A DNA stretch of 64,000 nt, from contig NZ_JBNPEO010000004.1 of the NCBI RefSeq assembly GCF_050490315.1, positions 1-64,000 on the forward strand. Reading direction: 5' to 3'. A program made the translations under genes and the position numbers. A model generated the notes under the pieces. The model ran no database searches and was not told the origin of the DNA. It saw nothing but the letters and a program-made list of their open reading frames with translations. This document shows positions 25,018 to 33,278 of this stretch, one piece after another. Source of the stretch: JBNPEO01 sp050490315. GTDB lineage: Bacteria > Actinomycetota > Actinomycetes > Actinomycetales > Micrococcaceae. Each line of letters begins with the position of its first letter. The first letter of the stretch is position 1.

Positions 25018-25812
25018 ATGAACCGCACTGAACGGCTGACAGCCATCTTGGATCTACTCGCGGAGAGCGGGCAGATCGAGGTGGAAGACATTGTCACGCA
25101 GTTGGCTGTTTCACCTGCCACCGCGCGTCGTGATCTTGACAGCCTGGCCAAGCAGCGGTTGCTGCAGCGCACGCGTGGTGGTGCCACCACCGGGTCAGTG
25201 TCCTATGACCTGCCTGGCAGGTACAACCGCGACGATCATGCCGTGCTGAAACACCAGATTGCTATGGCTGCTTCTGCTCTGATCGAACCAGGCTCCGTGA
25301 TTGGCCTCAGTGGTGGCACCACCAGCACAGCATTGGCTCAAGTCATTGCCACGCGGGACGATCTCAACGCGCCTGCCAACCGGCCCACACTGACCGTGGT
25401 CACTAACGCCATTAACATTGCCGCGCAGCTGGCAGTGAGGCCAAATATCAAGATTATGGTCACTGGTGGAATTTTGAACCCCCGCTCCTATGAGCTGGTG
25501 GGCCCATATACGGACACCATTATGCAAAAGGTCGCTTTGGACATCGCGTTTATTGGCGTCAACGGGATCGATCCCGAGCTTGGCCCCACCATCAACGATG
25601 AAGGCGAAGCGATGGTCAATACCGAGATGGCCCGACGCGCTGGAAGTTCATACGTTTTGGCCGATTCTTCAAAGATTGGCCAGCGTGCTTTTGCCACGAT
25701 GGGCGGTTACCAGCTGCGGAACCTCATCACTGATTCTGGCATCAGCGCCGATTCACGTGCAGCCTTTGAAGCACAAGGGATTCGCGTCATCGTTGCGGAC
25801 AGCGTCGGATAG
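25018..25812 (+). CDS. DeoR family transcriptional repressor (AgaR-like)
   Basis: 264 aa. The N-terminal DeoR winged helix (RLTAILDLLAESGQIEVEDIV, SPATARRDLDSLAKQ) is followed by a sugar-phosphate-binding DeoRC domain (VIGLSGGTTSTALA, ADSSKIGQRAFA). Such regulators usually repress the neighbouring sugar operon until a phosphorylated intermediate, here perhaps tagatose-6-phosphate, binds. It sits 42 nt after the aldolase with AAAGGA ahead of the ATG. Likely target: the inverted repeats at 20771 and 20984. Its 3' end nearly touches the convergent phosphatase gene. Confidence 0.9.
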   Translation: MNRTERLTAILDLLAESGQIEVEDIVTQLAVSPATARRDLDSLAKQRLLQRTRGGATTGSVSYDLPGRYNRDDHAVLKHQIAMAASALIEPGSVIGLSGGTTSTALAQVIATRDDLNAPANRPTLTVVTNAINIAAQLAVRPNIKIMVTGGILNPRSYELVGPYTDTIMQKVALDIAFIGVNGIDPELGPTINDEGEAMVNTEMARRAGSSYVLADSSKIGQRAFATMGGYQLRNLITDSGISADSRAAFEAQGIRVIVADSVG

Positions 25813-25813
25813 C

Positions 25814-26491
25814 TCAAAACAGCATGGGTGGAGCGTTGAGCACCGTTGCGGTTTCTTCGCGGTTGACCCACTGGGTAAAGGGACGGTCTAGCTTGTACTT
25901 TCCGTCAGCGCGGTGAAGCGTCCGAATTTCGGCATTCTCTGGGTTGTTCAGCGATTCAAAGTATTCAACCGACCAGTGAAACCAGCGCATACAAAACAAG
26001 CGCATGGTTAATCCGTGTGTGACAAACAGTGCGTTGGGGGCGTAGTTCTCTTTGGACCAGTGCCGGTACAGGGTTTCCATAAACGAGGAAATGCGGTCGT
26101 ACACGTCGGAGCCGGATTCTCCTTCGCGGAAGCGGTAGAAGAAGTGTCCGTAGGCGTTGCGAAGTTCTTTTTGGTCTGCAATATCCCCGGCGATCTGGAA
26201 ATTAGCCCAGTCTTGTTCGCGCAGCCTGGGCTCTTCAATCACTCGCTCCGCCAAAGAACCGAGGTTGAGGGCTTCCAGTGTTTGGTAGGCACGCAAGTAG
26301 GGCGAGACGTAAACACAGACTGGCTGCCCATCTAATTGACGCCGGATTTTCTCGCCGGCTTCTTTGGCTTGTTGTACGCCTAGCTCGGTCAGTGGGATGC
26401 GGTAATCCGGCACCCTGTTATAGATGGTGGTGTCCACATTGGCCGCCGATTGACCGTGACGGACCATAATGATTTGCTGTGGAGCGCTCAT
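25814..26491 (-). CDS. Histidine phosphatase (phosphoglycerate-mutase-like) family protein
   Basis: 225 aa cytoplasmic phosphatase. The catalytic RHG motif is in IIMVRHGQSAANVD at the N-terminus; REQDWANFQ and FVTHGLTMRLF supply the other phosphate-pocket residues. The GESGSDVYDRI segment is typical of a broad-specificity branch. I place the start at ATG 26491 (MSAPQQII) rather than further upstream because the RHG strand should lie near the N-terminus. TATGCT lies 8 nt before it. Substrate unknown. Confidence 0.87.
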   Translation of the reverse strand: MSAPQQIIMVRHGQSAANVDTTIYNRVPDYRIPLTELGVQQAKEAGEKIRRQLDGQPVCVYVSPYLRAYQTLEALNLGSLAERVIEEPRLREQDWANFQIAGDIADQKELRNAYGHFFYRFREGESGSDVYDRISSFMETLYRHWSKENYAPNALFVTHGLTMRLFCMRWFHWSVEYFESLNNPENAEIRTLHRADGKYKLDRPFTQWVNREETATVLNAPPMLF

Positions 26492-26558
26492 AGTCCCCAA
26501 GCATATCCACGTGGACGGGCAACTCAGAGTTGGTTCACAGGAAAGTTGGAGCATCACC

Positions 26559-27344
26559 ATGGGTTATTCACGGCAAGATAGTGAAATGCTTACCCCTGCG
26601 CGCAAAAGACTGCGGCTTGAAATCCTGATTGTGCTTGGGCTTTCGTTGGGGCAATCAGCGGTCTATTCGGTAGTGCAGTTGGCTGACAAGATGAGCCAAG
26701 GCCCGCTGAGTCAGTCGACGTCTACACTCAATGCCTCGAGGAATAACCGCGAGTTCTTTGACGCTCTATACCAACTTTTGGACATTGGTTTCTCGCTGGT
26801 GCCGGTGTTGTTGGTGATCTACTTTTTAGCAGGGGAGGGGCCGGGTGCCTTAGCTCGGCTTGGGCTAAAGCGAGGTTCTCTGGGCTCGCTGGTCAAAGAC
26901 GTATTGACTGGTCTGGTCTTGGCCGCGGTGTTGGGTGCCGGAACTCTGGCACTGTACGCCGCTGGCCGAGCAGCTGGAATTACGACGGCGATTATCCCCT
27001 CCGCCTTGGACGCTCACTGGTGGACGGTGCCGGTTTTGATCCTCTCCGCGGTGCGCCACTCAATTCTCGAAGAAGTTATTGTAGTGGGCTATTTGTTGGC
27101 CCGCTGGGAGAAATTGGGCTGGCGGGTTCCGGCAGCCATCATTGTTAGCTCGCTGTTGCGCGGTAGCTACCACCTGTATCAAGGGTTCGGACCGTTTATT
27201 GGCAACGTGGTGATGGGTTTGCTCTTCGCGTGGTTGTACTCGCGTCAGCGCAGATTGGTTCCGCTCTTGGTGGCGCACGCGCTCCTGGATATTGCTGCCT
27301 TTGTAGGTTTCAGCCTCTTTGGCAAAGCAATCGGCCTAGGCTAA
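26559..27344 (+). CDS. CPBP family intramembrane protease-like protein
   Basis: 261 aa, about seven hydrophobic segments. The Abi/CPBP motif appears as ILEEVIVVGYLLARWE (paired glutamates) and RGSYHLYQG (histidine); the more usual FRG after the glutamates is VVG here. Homologues are metal-dependent intramembrane proteases or bacteriocin-immunity-like proteins; the target is unknown. ATG 26559 has GGAG 7 nt upstream; ATG 26586 is possible. It is divergent from the phosphatase gene, with start codons 68 bp apart. Confidence 0.85.
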   Translation: MGYSRQDSEMLTPARKRLRLEILIVLGLSLGQSAVYSVVQLADKMSQGPLSQSTSTLNASRNNREFFDALYQLLDIGFSLVPVLLVIYFLAGEGPGALARLGLKRGSLGSLVKDVLTGLVLAAVLGAGTLALYAAGRAAGITTAIIPSALDAHWWTVPVLILSAVRHSILEEVIVVGYLLARWEKLGWRVPAAIIVSSLLRGSYHLYQGFGPFIGNVVMGLLFAWLYSRQRRLVPLLVAHALLDIAAFVGFSLFGKAIGLG

Positions 27345-27396
27345 CGCGGAACGCTAACTCAGGCCGATCGATTTTATGCTTGCAGAAGTGTGAAGC

Positions 27397-28044
27397 CTAG
27401 ATGGTGACAGCTCCGTTGGGAGTGTTGAAGGTGACGGACATAATGCCAGGTGTGCCGTGCGGTGCTACCCACTCAACGGCTACATCTTCTAGAGGCTGTT
27501 CTACTGGCTCACCCAACCATTCGGTAACGCGCTCAGCTGAGCCCGCGATAGTCAGTTTGGACATCGCGATTTCGCTGTTGTAGACGTTGGAAGGGTGCAG
27601 TTGCGGGTCACCCTCCCACTTGAGCATGTAGGGGACCTGCGGGTCTGCAATCAGACCGAGGATGCCAATCTGGTGCCACATCAATTCGCGGCCGTCAGGG
27701 AATTTGCGGTTGCCCGGGACTGCTGCTCTGCCAAGTCGCTGTTCAAAGGGGGAGAGGTCCTCGACTTCCACACACCATCCCATCCAGCCACCGCCGGCAG
27801 CGGAACGGGCGCGCACAGCTTGTCCAAACGGGGCTTTGTCCGAAGCGGGGTGGTCTAGGACCTCCACCACTTCAAGATAGGTGTGCCCAGAGAGGGGAAT
27901 GATCATGTTACGAGTACCGAAGCGGGGATGCACTCCGCCACGGACTGCATCTACACCTAAGGCGGCGGAGATTCGTTCGGTAGTGGCCGTGAGGCCGTCG
28001 GTTTCACAAGCGTAAGAGACGTGATCCATGCGCATGCCATTCAT
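27397..28044 (-). CDS. VOC (glyoxalase-like) domain protein
   Basis: 215 aa cytoplasmic protein with a glyoxalase-like fold at the N-terminus: MDHVSYACETDGL, then TRNMIIPLSGHTYLEVVEVL, where a His and a Glu could bind metal. The second half (DPQLHPSNVYNSEIAMSKL to the end) forms a further VOC-like half. Actinobacterial homologues are mostly uncharacterised. A CAAAGT box lies 6 nt before the ATG, so it may be leaderless. Convergent with the CPBP gene. Confidence 0.8.
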   Translation of the reverse strand: MNGMRMDHVSYACETDGLTATTERISAALGVDAVRGGVHPRFGTRNMIIPLSGHTYLEVVEVLDHPASDKAPFGQAVRARSAAGGGWMGWCVEVEDLSPFEQRLGRAAVPGNRKFPDGRELMWHQIGILGLIADPQVPYMLKWEGDPQLHPSNVYNSEIAMSKLTIAGSAERVTEWLGEPVEQPLEDVAVEWVAPHGTPGIMSVTFNTPNGAVTI

Positions 28045-28187
28045 CTTGGCACTTTGTGATGGAGGTCTCAGCTAAGGCTCACCTAAGCGTTATGGGATGT
28101 CCCTACATTCTGTGTGGTCGCAGTCATCTTCGTCATATTTGTCACACGCACTGGAGACTGCAGCTCGCGGGGCCTACTCTATAAAAA

Positions 28188-28304
28188 GGTCATGAGTGCC
28201 AGCGCTAAACCCCGGTTTGCTGGCCGGCAACCCTCTTCTAGCGGTGGGGTGCCCCGGGTGAAGACCAGGTTTCGCGGCAACGGGTCGCGGAGCAAGCGCG
28301 GTCC
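28188..28304 (+). ncRNA. SAM-IV riboswitch
   Basis: A cis-acting S-adenosylmethionine sensor in the 5' leader of metY-metX. The sequence closely follows the SAM-IV consensus: GGTCATGAGTGCCAGCG, TTTGCTGGCCGGCAACCCTC, GCGGTGGGGTGCCCCGGGTG, then AGACCAGG, with a closing GCAAGCGCGGTCC. GGTC near the 5' end pairs with GACC to close the core helix. The class occurs mostly in Actinomycetales ahead of sulfur-metabolism genes. A TATAAA box at 28180-28185 lies immediately upstream, so the 5' boundary may differ slightly. Confidence 0.9.
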
Positions 28305-28355
28305 GTTCGCCTCAGTCTCGGCTAGAGGTCTCGGTCCTTAACCTGAGGAACGAAC
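28305..28355 (+). promoter_or_regulatory. Expression platform: helix hiding the metY ribosome site
   Basis: GTTCG-CCTCAG at 28305-28315 is complementary to CTGAGG-AA-CGAAC at 28343-28355, which contains the ribosome binding site and ends at the base before ATG 28356. Forming this helix would block initiation, so SAM control is probably translational. There is no T-tract, arguing against a terminator. Confidence 0.7.
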
Positions 28356-29672
28356 ATGTCGAATTCATGGTCCTTTGAAACCCGTCAGATCCATGTTGGT
28401 CAGGAACCAGATGTCGCTACCGGCGCCCGGGCACTGCCGATTTATCAGACAACTTCTTTTGTTTTTCCTAGTGCCGAGAGTGCAGCCAATCGTTTCTCGT
28501 TGAGCGAGCTAGCCCCCATCTACACCCGCATTGGTAACCCCACGCAGGATGCGGTTGAGCAGCGAATCGCTAGCTTGGAAGGCGGCATTGGGGCGCTCCT
28601 TCTGAGCTCGGGCCAGGCTGCTGCAACTTTGGCAATCCTCAACGTTGCCGAGGCTGGCGATCACATTGTGGCGAGCCCCAGCCTCTACGGCGGAACGTAC
28701 AATTTGCTGGCGCACACACTCAAAAAGTTCGGTGTGGAGGCCACCTTTGTGAAGGACCCGGACAATCTTGACCAGTGGCGTGCGGCTGTCAAACCGAACA
28801 CCAAATTATTCTTCGGTGAGGTAGTTTCTAACCCGCGCCAAGATGTACTGGACCTTGAAGGTATCTCCGCTTTGGCACATGAGATCGGCGTTCCGCTGAT
28901 TGTGGACAACACTCTGGCCACCCCCTACCTGATTCGTCCCATCGAATGGGGAGCAGACGTCGTCGTTCATTCGGCAACCAAATATTTGGGTGGCCACGGC
29001 AGCGCAATTGCTGGTGTGATTGTGGATTCGGGAAAGTTTGATTTCGCTGCTTATCCGGACCGTTTCCCTAATTTCAACACCCCAGACCCCAGCTACAACG
29101 GGCTGGTTTATGCACGGGATCTTGGCAAGGATGGCGCCCTCGGGGCCAACCTATCCTTCATCCTTAAAGCTCGAGTTCAACTCTTGCGGGACCTCGGCGC
29201 AGCAGTGTCACCATTCAACGCATTCCTCATTGCTCAGGGACTTGAAACGCTGAGCTTGCGCGTGGAACGCCACGTGGAGAACGCGGTCAAAACGGCCCAA
29301 TGGCTTGAGGCTCGCGACGATGTAGTCTCTGTGGCTTACGCCGGTCTCGAGTCCAGCCCGTGGTTTGCCCGCGGTCGCAAATACGGCCCTCGTGGAACAG
29401 GTGCAGTGGTCTCGTTCGAATTGCCCGGTGGTGTTGAGGCTGGAAAGCGATTTGTGGACGCTTTAGAACTGCACTCGCATGTTGCCAACATCGGCGACGT
29501 CCGCTCCTTGGTGATTCATCCCGCCTCCACCACTCACAGCCAGCTCACACCGGAACAGCAAGCGGTTGCCGGTGTAACACCCGGTCTGGTCCGACTCTCC
29601 GTGGGAATCGAGCACATCGATGACATTCTTGCCGACCTCGACGCCGGCTTCCGCGCTGCCAAAGGCAACTAG
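28356..29672 (+). CDS. metY: O-acetylhomoserine sulfhydrylase (aminocarboxypropyltransferase)
   Basis: PLP enzyme of the Cys/Met metabolism family, 438 aa. It makes homocysteine from O-acetylhomoserine and sulfide. Marks: RQIHVGQEPDVATGARALPI, YTRIGNPTQDAVEQRIA, SSGQAA, and the PLP lysine in VVHSATKYLGGHGSA. The length suits MetY rather than the ~390-aa MetB/MetC enzymes. It is preceded by the SAM-IV riboswitch and followed 22 nt later by metX, whose product supplies its substrate. Confidence 0.95.
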   Translation: MSNSWSFETRQIHVGQEPDVATGARALPIYQTTSFVFPSAESAANRFSLSELAPIYTRIGNPTQDAVEQRIASLEGGIGALLLSSGQAAATLAILNVAEAGDHIVASPSLYGGTYNLLAHTLKKFGVEATFVKDPDNLDQWRAAVKPNTKLFFGEVVSNPRQDVLDLEGISALAHEIGVPLIVDNTLATPYLIRPIEWGADVVVHSATKYLGGHGSAIAGVIVDSGKFDFAAYPDRFPNFNTPDPSYNGLVYARDLGKDGALGANLSFILKARVQLLRDLGAAVSPFNAFLIAQGLETLSLRVERHVENAVKTAQWLEARDDVVSVAYAGLESSPWFARGRKYGPRGTGAVVSFELPGGVEAGKRFVDALELHSHVANIGDVRSLVIHPASTTHSQLTPEQQAVAGVTPGLVRLSVGIEHIDDILADLDAGFRAAKGN

Positions 29673-29694
29673 CCAAGAACGGAGGTTGCCTTCA

Positions 29695-30822
29695 ATGACT
29701 CTTATTGCTCCGGCTCCCGAACGTACGGCTCCCTTGCCTCCCCGCGACGGCTTTGTGGCTCGGCACAGTGTTGGTGCGATTGAACTCGAAGCTGGAGGTT
29801 ACCTTCCTGAGGTCACACTGGCTTACGAAACATGGGGCGCGCTCAACGCTGACGCCTCCAATGCTGTTCTGATCGAGCACGCACTGACCGGGAGCACTCA
29901 TGTTGCCCGTGGTGAGAGCAACGAATCAGGTTGGTGGGATGACCTGGTTGGTCCAGGGGCGCCGGTGGACACTAACAAGTATTTTGTGGTGGCCATCAAC
30001 GTCCTGGGTGGTTGTTACGGAACCACTGGGCCGTCATCGGTGGCCGATGATGGTGCTCCTTGGGGTTCTCGGTTCCCCTTTGTCACGCTGCGAGACGCAG
30101 CAGTGGTTGAAGCGCGGTTAGCCGATGCCCTCGGGATTCGCCGCTGGCATACAGTCGCTGGTGGGTCTATGGGCGGGGCACGGGCGCTGGAGTGGGCAAC
30201 AAGTTTCCCGGAGCGCGTGGAGCGTTGTGTGGTTATTGCCTGCGGCGCTGCAAGCACCGCGGAGCAGATCGCCTTTGCGCAGGCGCAAACCTTGGCAATT
30301 CGTCAGGATCCAGCGTTCGACGACGGCAATTACTATGCGGGACCCGCGCCTGAAGCTGGGCTCGCTTTGGCCCGCCGAATTGCGCACATCACCTACCGTT
30401 CGGAATCCGAACTCGAGTTCCGTTTTGGCCGCAAGCCGCAAGTGAATGAGGAGCCCTTGCGCGCCGCTTGCGTAGCTGATCGAGGACGCTACCAGGTGGA
30501 AAGCTACCTTGACCACCAAGGCAACAAGCTGGTGCAGCGCTTTGATGCCAATAGCTATATTGTTCTGACCGAAGCGTTGATGAGTCACGACGTCACGCGG
30601 GGGAGGGGTACCCTCAAGGCAGCCCTGGGCGAGGTTTCGAGTGCCTTTTTTGTTGCAGCAGTGGACTCTGATCGTTTGTATTTTCCGCGTCAGTCAGCAG
30701 AGCTGGCCGAAGCCTTGCCACACAAAGTGGAGGTACACACCATCAAAGCTGAAATTGGGCACGACGGATTCTTGACGCACATTGCCCAACTATCTGAACC
30801 GTTGCGGAAGTTCTTGGCCTAA
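29695..30822 (+). CDS. metX: Homoserine O-acetyltransferase
   Basis: Alpha/beta-hydrolase-fold enzyme, 375 aa, acetylating homoserine with acetyl-CoA as the first committed step to methionine. LAYETWGALNADASNAVLI and HALTGSTHV near the N-terminus; nucleophile Ser158 in GGSMGGARALEW; late Asp in VDSDRLYFP and His in IGHDGFL complete the triad. ATG 29695 with GGAGG upstream is preferred to an in-frame start inside metY. Cotranscribed with metY under SAM-IV control. Confidence 0.95.
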   Translation: MTLIAPAPERTAPLPPRDGFVARHSVGAIELEAGGYLPEVTLAYETWGALNADASNAVLIEHALTGSTHVARGESNESGWWDDLVGPGAPVDTNKYFVVAINVLGGCYGTTGPSSVADDGAPWGSRFPFVTLRDAAVVEARLADALGIRRWHTVAGGSMGGARALEWATSFPERVERCVVIACGAASTAEQIAFAQAQTLAIRQDPAFDDGNYYAGPAPEAGLALARRIAHITYRSESELEFRFGRKPQVNEEPLRAACVADRGRYQVESYLDHQGNKLVQRFDANSYIVLTEALMSHDVTRGRGTLKAALGEVSSAFFVAAVDSDRLYFPRQSAELAEALPHKVEVHTIKAEIGHDGFLTHIAQLSEPLRKFLA

Positions 30823-30837
30823 GAGCCCAAACGCGCC

Positions 30838-31242
30838 TTAACCTCGCATAATCTCCGCGCGCTGAGCCATGTAATCCTCCATGGCAATTTTGCCGTCACT
30901 GAATTGGGCATCCAGTTCAGCTAAGCGGCGTGCCCGGAATCCACCGGCTGATGCGGTCCCAGCCTCATTCGGTGTGCTCGCCACGGGCGGCTGGTTGTTT
31001 ACCGGCTGGCCATAAGACTGTTGGCCGTACGAATCCTGGTCTGGCAGTGGGCTCATATACCCCTGGTTGTAGCTTTGCTGCGTGCCTTGCCCATTGGGGC
31101 TAGTGGGGTGTGGAGGCCGATTGGTGTTGGGGAAGCTCGGCGGCAAATTCTGCGGCCGCTGAGCGCCCTGACTCTTGCGGATGGTGCGCATCACTAAAGG
31201 CACCACCCACGAAAGAATGATGACCCAAAAAATCCAACTCAC
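30838..31242 (-). CDS. Small membrane protein with SHOCT-like C-terminus
   Basis: 134 aa. One N-terminal transmembrane helix (WIFWVIILSWVVPLVM), a Pro/Gln/Ser/Tyr-rich low-complexity linker of ~60 residues, and a C-terminal helical stretch RRLAELDAQFSDGKIAMEDY resembling the SHOCT oligomerisation motif. Function unknown. GTG start with AAGGGGAG just upstream. It is convergent with metX and downstream of the SGNH hydrolase gene, with a 110-bp gap. Confidence 0.8.
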   Translation of the reverse strand: MSWIFWVIILSWVVPLVMRTIRKSQGAQRPQNLPPSFPNTNRPPHPTSPNGQGTQQSYNQGYMSPLPDQDSYGQQSYGQPVNNQPPVASTPNEAGTASAGGFRARRLAELDAQFSDGKIAMEDYMAQRAEIMRG

Positions 31243-31352
31243 GTGGCTCCCCTTAGTGACCTGACAATATCAGTGGCTTGACAGCATCGTGTGGCCATAA
31301 ATTTGGTTGAGCTTCAAGGCTACGCCAAGCTCGGAGGGCACTGTGGAAGGTC

Positions 31353-32210
31353 CTAGTCTGTCTCGACGGCTGGTTCTCCACAGCCCAGCGGAGCGCCGCT
31401 GCCAAACACCGGTGCAAATACCGGCCGCTTGGCTGAGATCCCGTCACCTGAAGACTGGTGCCGGAGCCTGCGGACAACCCACGGCATGAAGTGTTGGCGT
31501 GCCCACACCAAGTCGTTGGTGCGAGCGGTTCGCCAGCTCTGAGCTGGAAGTGGCTTGGGGGAAAGTGGCTCGAGGCTGTGTTCTATGTTGAGCGAATCAA
31601 GCACCATGGCAGCAATGGTGTGGTGCCCTAAGGGGGAGAAATGCAGCCGGTCTTCTGCCCACATTTGAGGGTCCGCAAGTTGGCGCAAAGACCACATGTC
31701 AGCAACAACGGCGTCGTGACGATGAGCCACGGTCCGCAAGTTCTCGTTGTAGATGGCAACTTTGCCGCGGAGCCGGCCAAGTACTGTGGAGCCGGTGTCG
31801 GGGCCGTTAAACAAAATGACCGTTGCGCCGTTCATGGTAAGGATCTGAACTGCTGAGTCGAGCTTTTCGGCCAGTACGTCCGGGTCTCCGCCAGGGCGCA
31901 GTAGATCGTTCCCGCCTGCGGAGATGGAAACTAGGTCCGGTTTAAGGGCTAATGCGGGCGCAAGCTGTTGGTCAACAATTTGCTGAAGGAGCCGGCCGCG
32001 AATAGCCAAGTTGGCGTACGCAAAGTCTTCCTGATCTCGGCTTAACTCTTCCGCCACACGGTCGGCCCACCCACGGAAACCACCGGGAACTCCAGGCTCA
32101 GGGTCGCCAATGCCTTCGGTAAAGGAATCACCCAGGGCTACGTAGCGGCTCCATGGGTGACGTACTTCGGGTTTAGTGGTGGGCGGTTGTTGGGTGTTGG
32201 CGTCAGTCAC
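31353..32210 (-). CDS. SGNH/GDSL-family hydrolase
   Basis: 285 aa esterase/lipase-like protein. Block I ALGDSFTEG holds the nucleophile Ser29; NLAIRG and SISAGGNDLLRP supply the Gly and Asn oxyanion residues; DRLHFSPLGHH holds the Asp/His pair. No signal peptide in this form, so cytoplasmic. I choose GTG 32210 because AAGGGGCAGGA lies just upstream; ATGs at 32237, 32297 and 32318 would add an unconserved head and approach the divergent hydrolase gene. Substrate unknown. Confidence 0.85.
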   Translation of the reverse strand: MTDANTQQPPTTKPEVRHPWSRYVALGDSFTEGIGDPEPGVPGGFRGWADRVAEELSRDQEDFAYANLAIRGRLLQQIVDQQLAPALALKPDLVSISAGGNDLLRPGGDPDVLAEKLDSAVQILTMNGATVILFNGPDTGSTVLGRLRGKVAIYNENLRTVAHRHDAVVADMWSLRQLADPQMWAEDRLHFSPLGHHTIAAMVLDSLNIEHSLEPLSPKPLPAQSWRTARTNDLVWARQHFMPWVVRRLRHQSSGDGISAKRPVFAPVFGSGAPLGCGEPAVETD

Positions 32211-32332
32211 ATGCTCAATCCTGCCCCTTGGACGCATGGCTACGCTACCGTAGCTTTCATTCTGGGCGGTGAAAGTTAGGTCTAGAACTAGTTTCATTGA
32301 AGCTTCAAGTGTTGCCATGTAGGATGTTATGT

Positions 32333-32986
32333 ATGACTGAGAGCCACAACTTTCCCGAAGCCACCGTCGTCTGGTCTGTCCCCGAAGAAGAGCGCTCTGG
32401 CCGCCCGCTGCTCCTGATGCTCCATGGCTACGGTGCCAATGAGGCGGACCTAGCGGGTTTGGCAGACATGCTGCCGGAAGAATTTGTGGTGGCGTCCCTC
32501 CGCGCGCCGCTCAGCGTCGGCGGCGGTTACAGTTGGTTCCCGCTCACCGCATCCATCGACTATTCCCTCGATGCAGTGAAGGCCGGAACGGACTACGTCT
32601 TCGAGTGGCTGGATCAGGTCAAGGGACAATTCAGCTCAGTGACGCTGCTTGGTTTCTCCATGGGAATGGCCATGGCAACCTCACTCTTACGTCACCGGCC
32701 CGCTGACTTTGCCGCCGTCGTCGGACTGTCTGGATTCACGGTTGAAGCGAGCGGGGACCCCTACTTTAAGGATGACGAACTCAACGGTACTGTGCCGTTG
32801 TTCTGGGGTCGGGACCAGCAAGATCCAGTGATCGGTGCTGAGCGGATCGAGAGCACCATGGCTTGGGTTCGGAAGCATGTGAAGCTGACCAAGGTGCTTT
32901 ATTCAGGAATGTGGCACGGTATCAACCAACAAGAAATTGGTCACGTTGGCGAATTTTTGACGCACGAGGTTTTGACCACAAGATAG
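32333..32986 (+). CDS. Alpha/beta hydrolase (phospholipase/carboxylesterase family)
   Basis: 217 aa cytoplasmic serine hydrolase. LLLMLHGYGANEADL forms the oxyanion loop, Ser109 is the nucleophile in LLGFSMGMAM, Asp lies in FWGRDQQDPVI and His in YSGMWHGIN. It belongs to the carboxylesterase/acyl-protein thioesterase group, so short acyl esters are plausible substrates. TAGGAT at 32320-32325 lies 7 nt before ATG 32333, suggesting a leaderless mRNA; ATG 32324 is less likely. Confidence 0.87.
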   Translation: MTESHNFPEATVVWSVPEEERSGRPLLLMLHGYGANEADLAGLADMLPEEFVVASLRAPLSVGGGYSWFPLTASIDYSLDAVKAGTDYVFEWLDQVKGQFSSVTLLGFSMGMAMATSLLRHRPADFAAVVGLSGFTVEASGDPYFKDDELNGTVPLFWGRDQQDPVIGAERIESTMAWVRKHVKLTKVLYSGMWHGINQQEIGHVGEFLTHEVLTTR

Positions 32987-33014
32987 ACCGCCACAAACGC
33001 GGTCAAAGCGGCAC

Positions 33015-33257
33015 CTAAGATCGAGCGACGATTCGCACCGTGGCGCCGTTGACCGTCACAGTGTCGCCATCGTGTAATTGACGGCCACGACGGTCTTCGA
33101 TCTCGCCGTTGACCTTTACCAAGCCGTTCTTGATCACCTCAGCGGCTTCGACACCATCCTCTGCGAGATTGGCAAGCTTGAGTAATTGCCCCAGACGAAT
33201 CATGTCGTCACGGATTTCTACGGATTCAATCTCAGCGGAACTCATAGGATCAATCAT
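33015..33257 (-). CDS. S4-domain RNA-binding protein
   Basis: 80 aa, essentially one S4 RNA-binding domain: IRLGQLLKLANLAEDGVEA, VIKNGLVKVNGEIEDRRGRQL, then the short beta tail. Relatives (YaaA/YbcJ type) bind structured RNA or ribosomes; the precise role is open. Two in-frame starts are possible, ATG 33257 and ATG 33245; neither has a strong ribosome site. Divergent from the DMT-type transporter gene by 21 bp. Confidence 0.85.
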   Translation of the reverse strand: MIDPMSSAEIESVEIRDDMIRLGQLLKLANLAEDGVEAAEVIKNGLVKVNGEIEDRRGRQLHDGDTVTVNGATVRIVARS

Positions 33258-33278
33258 GCCTGACGTAGGCTGGTCACG

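Noticed and set aside
28139..28185. TTGTCA (28139) with TATAAA (28180) as a sigma-70 promoter of metY
   Set aside because: The spacing is far longer than 17 nt; TATAAA may still be a -10, but the -35 is not supported.
28114..28341. 75-codon frame ahead of metY
   Set aside because: The stretch is the SAM-IV riboswitch; the open frame is incidental.
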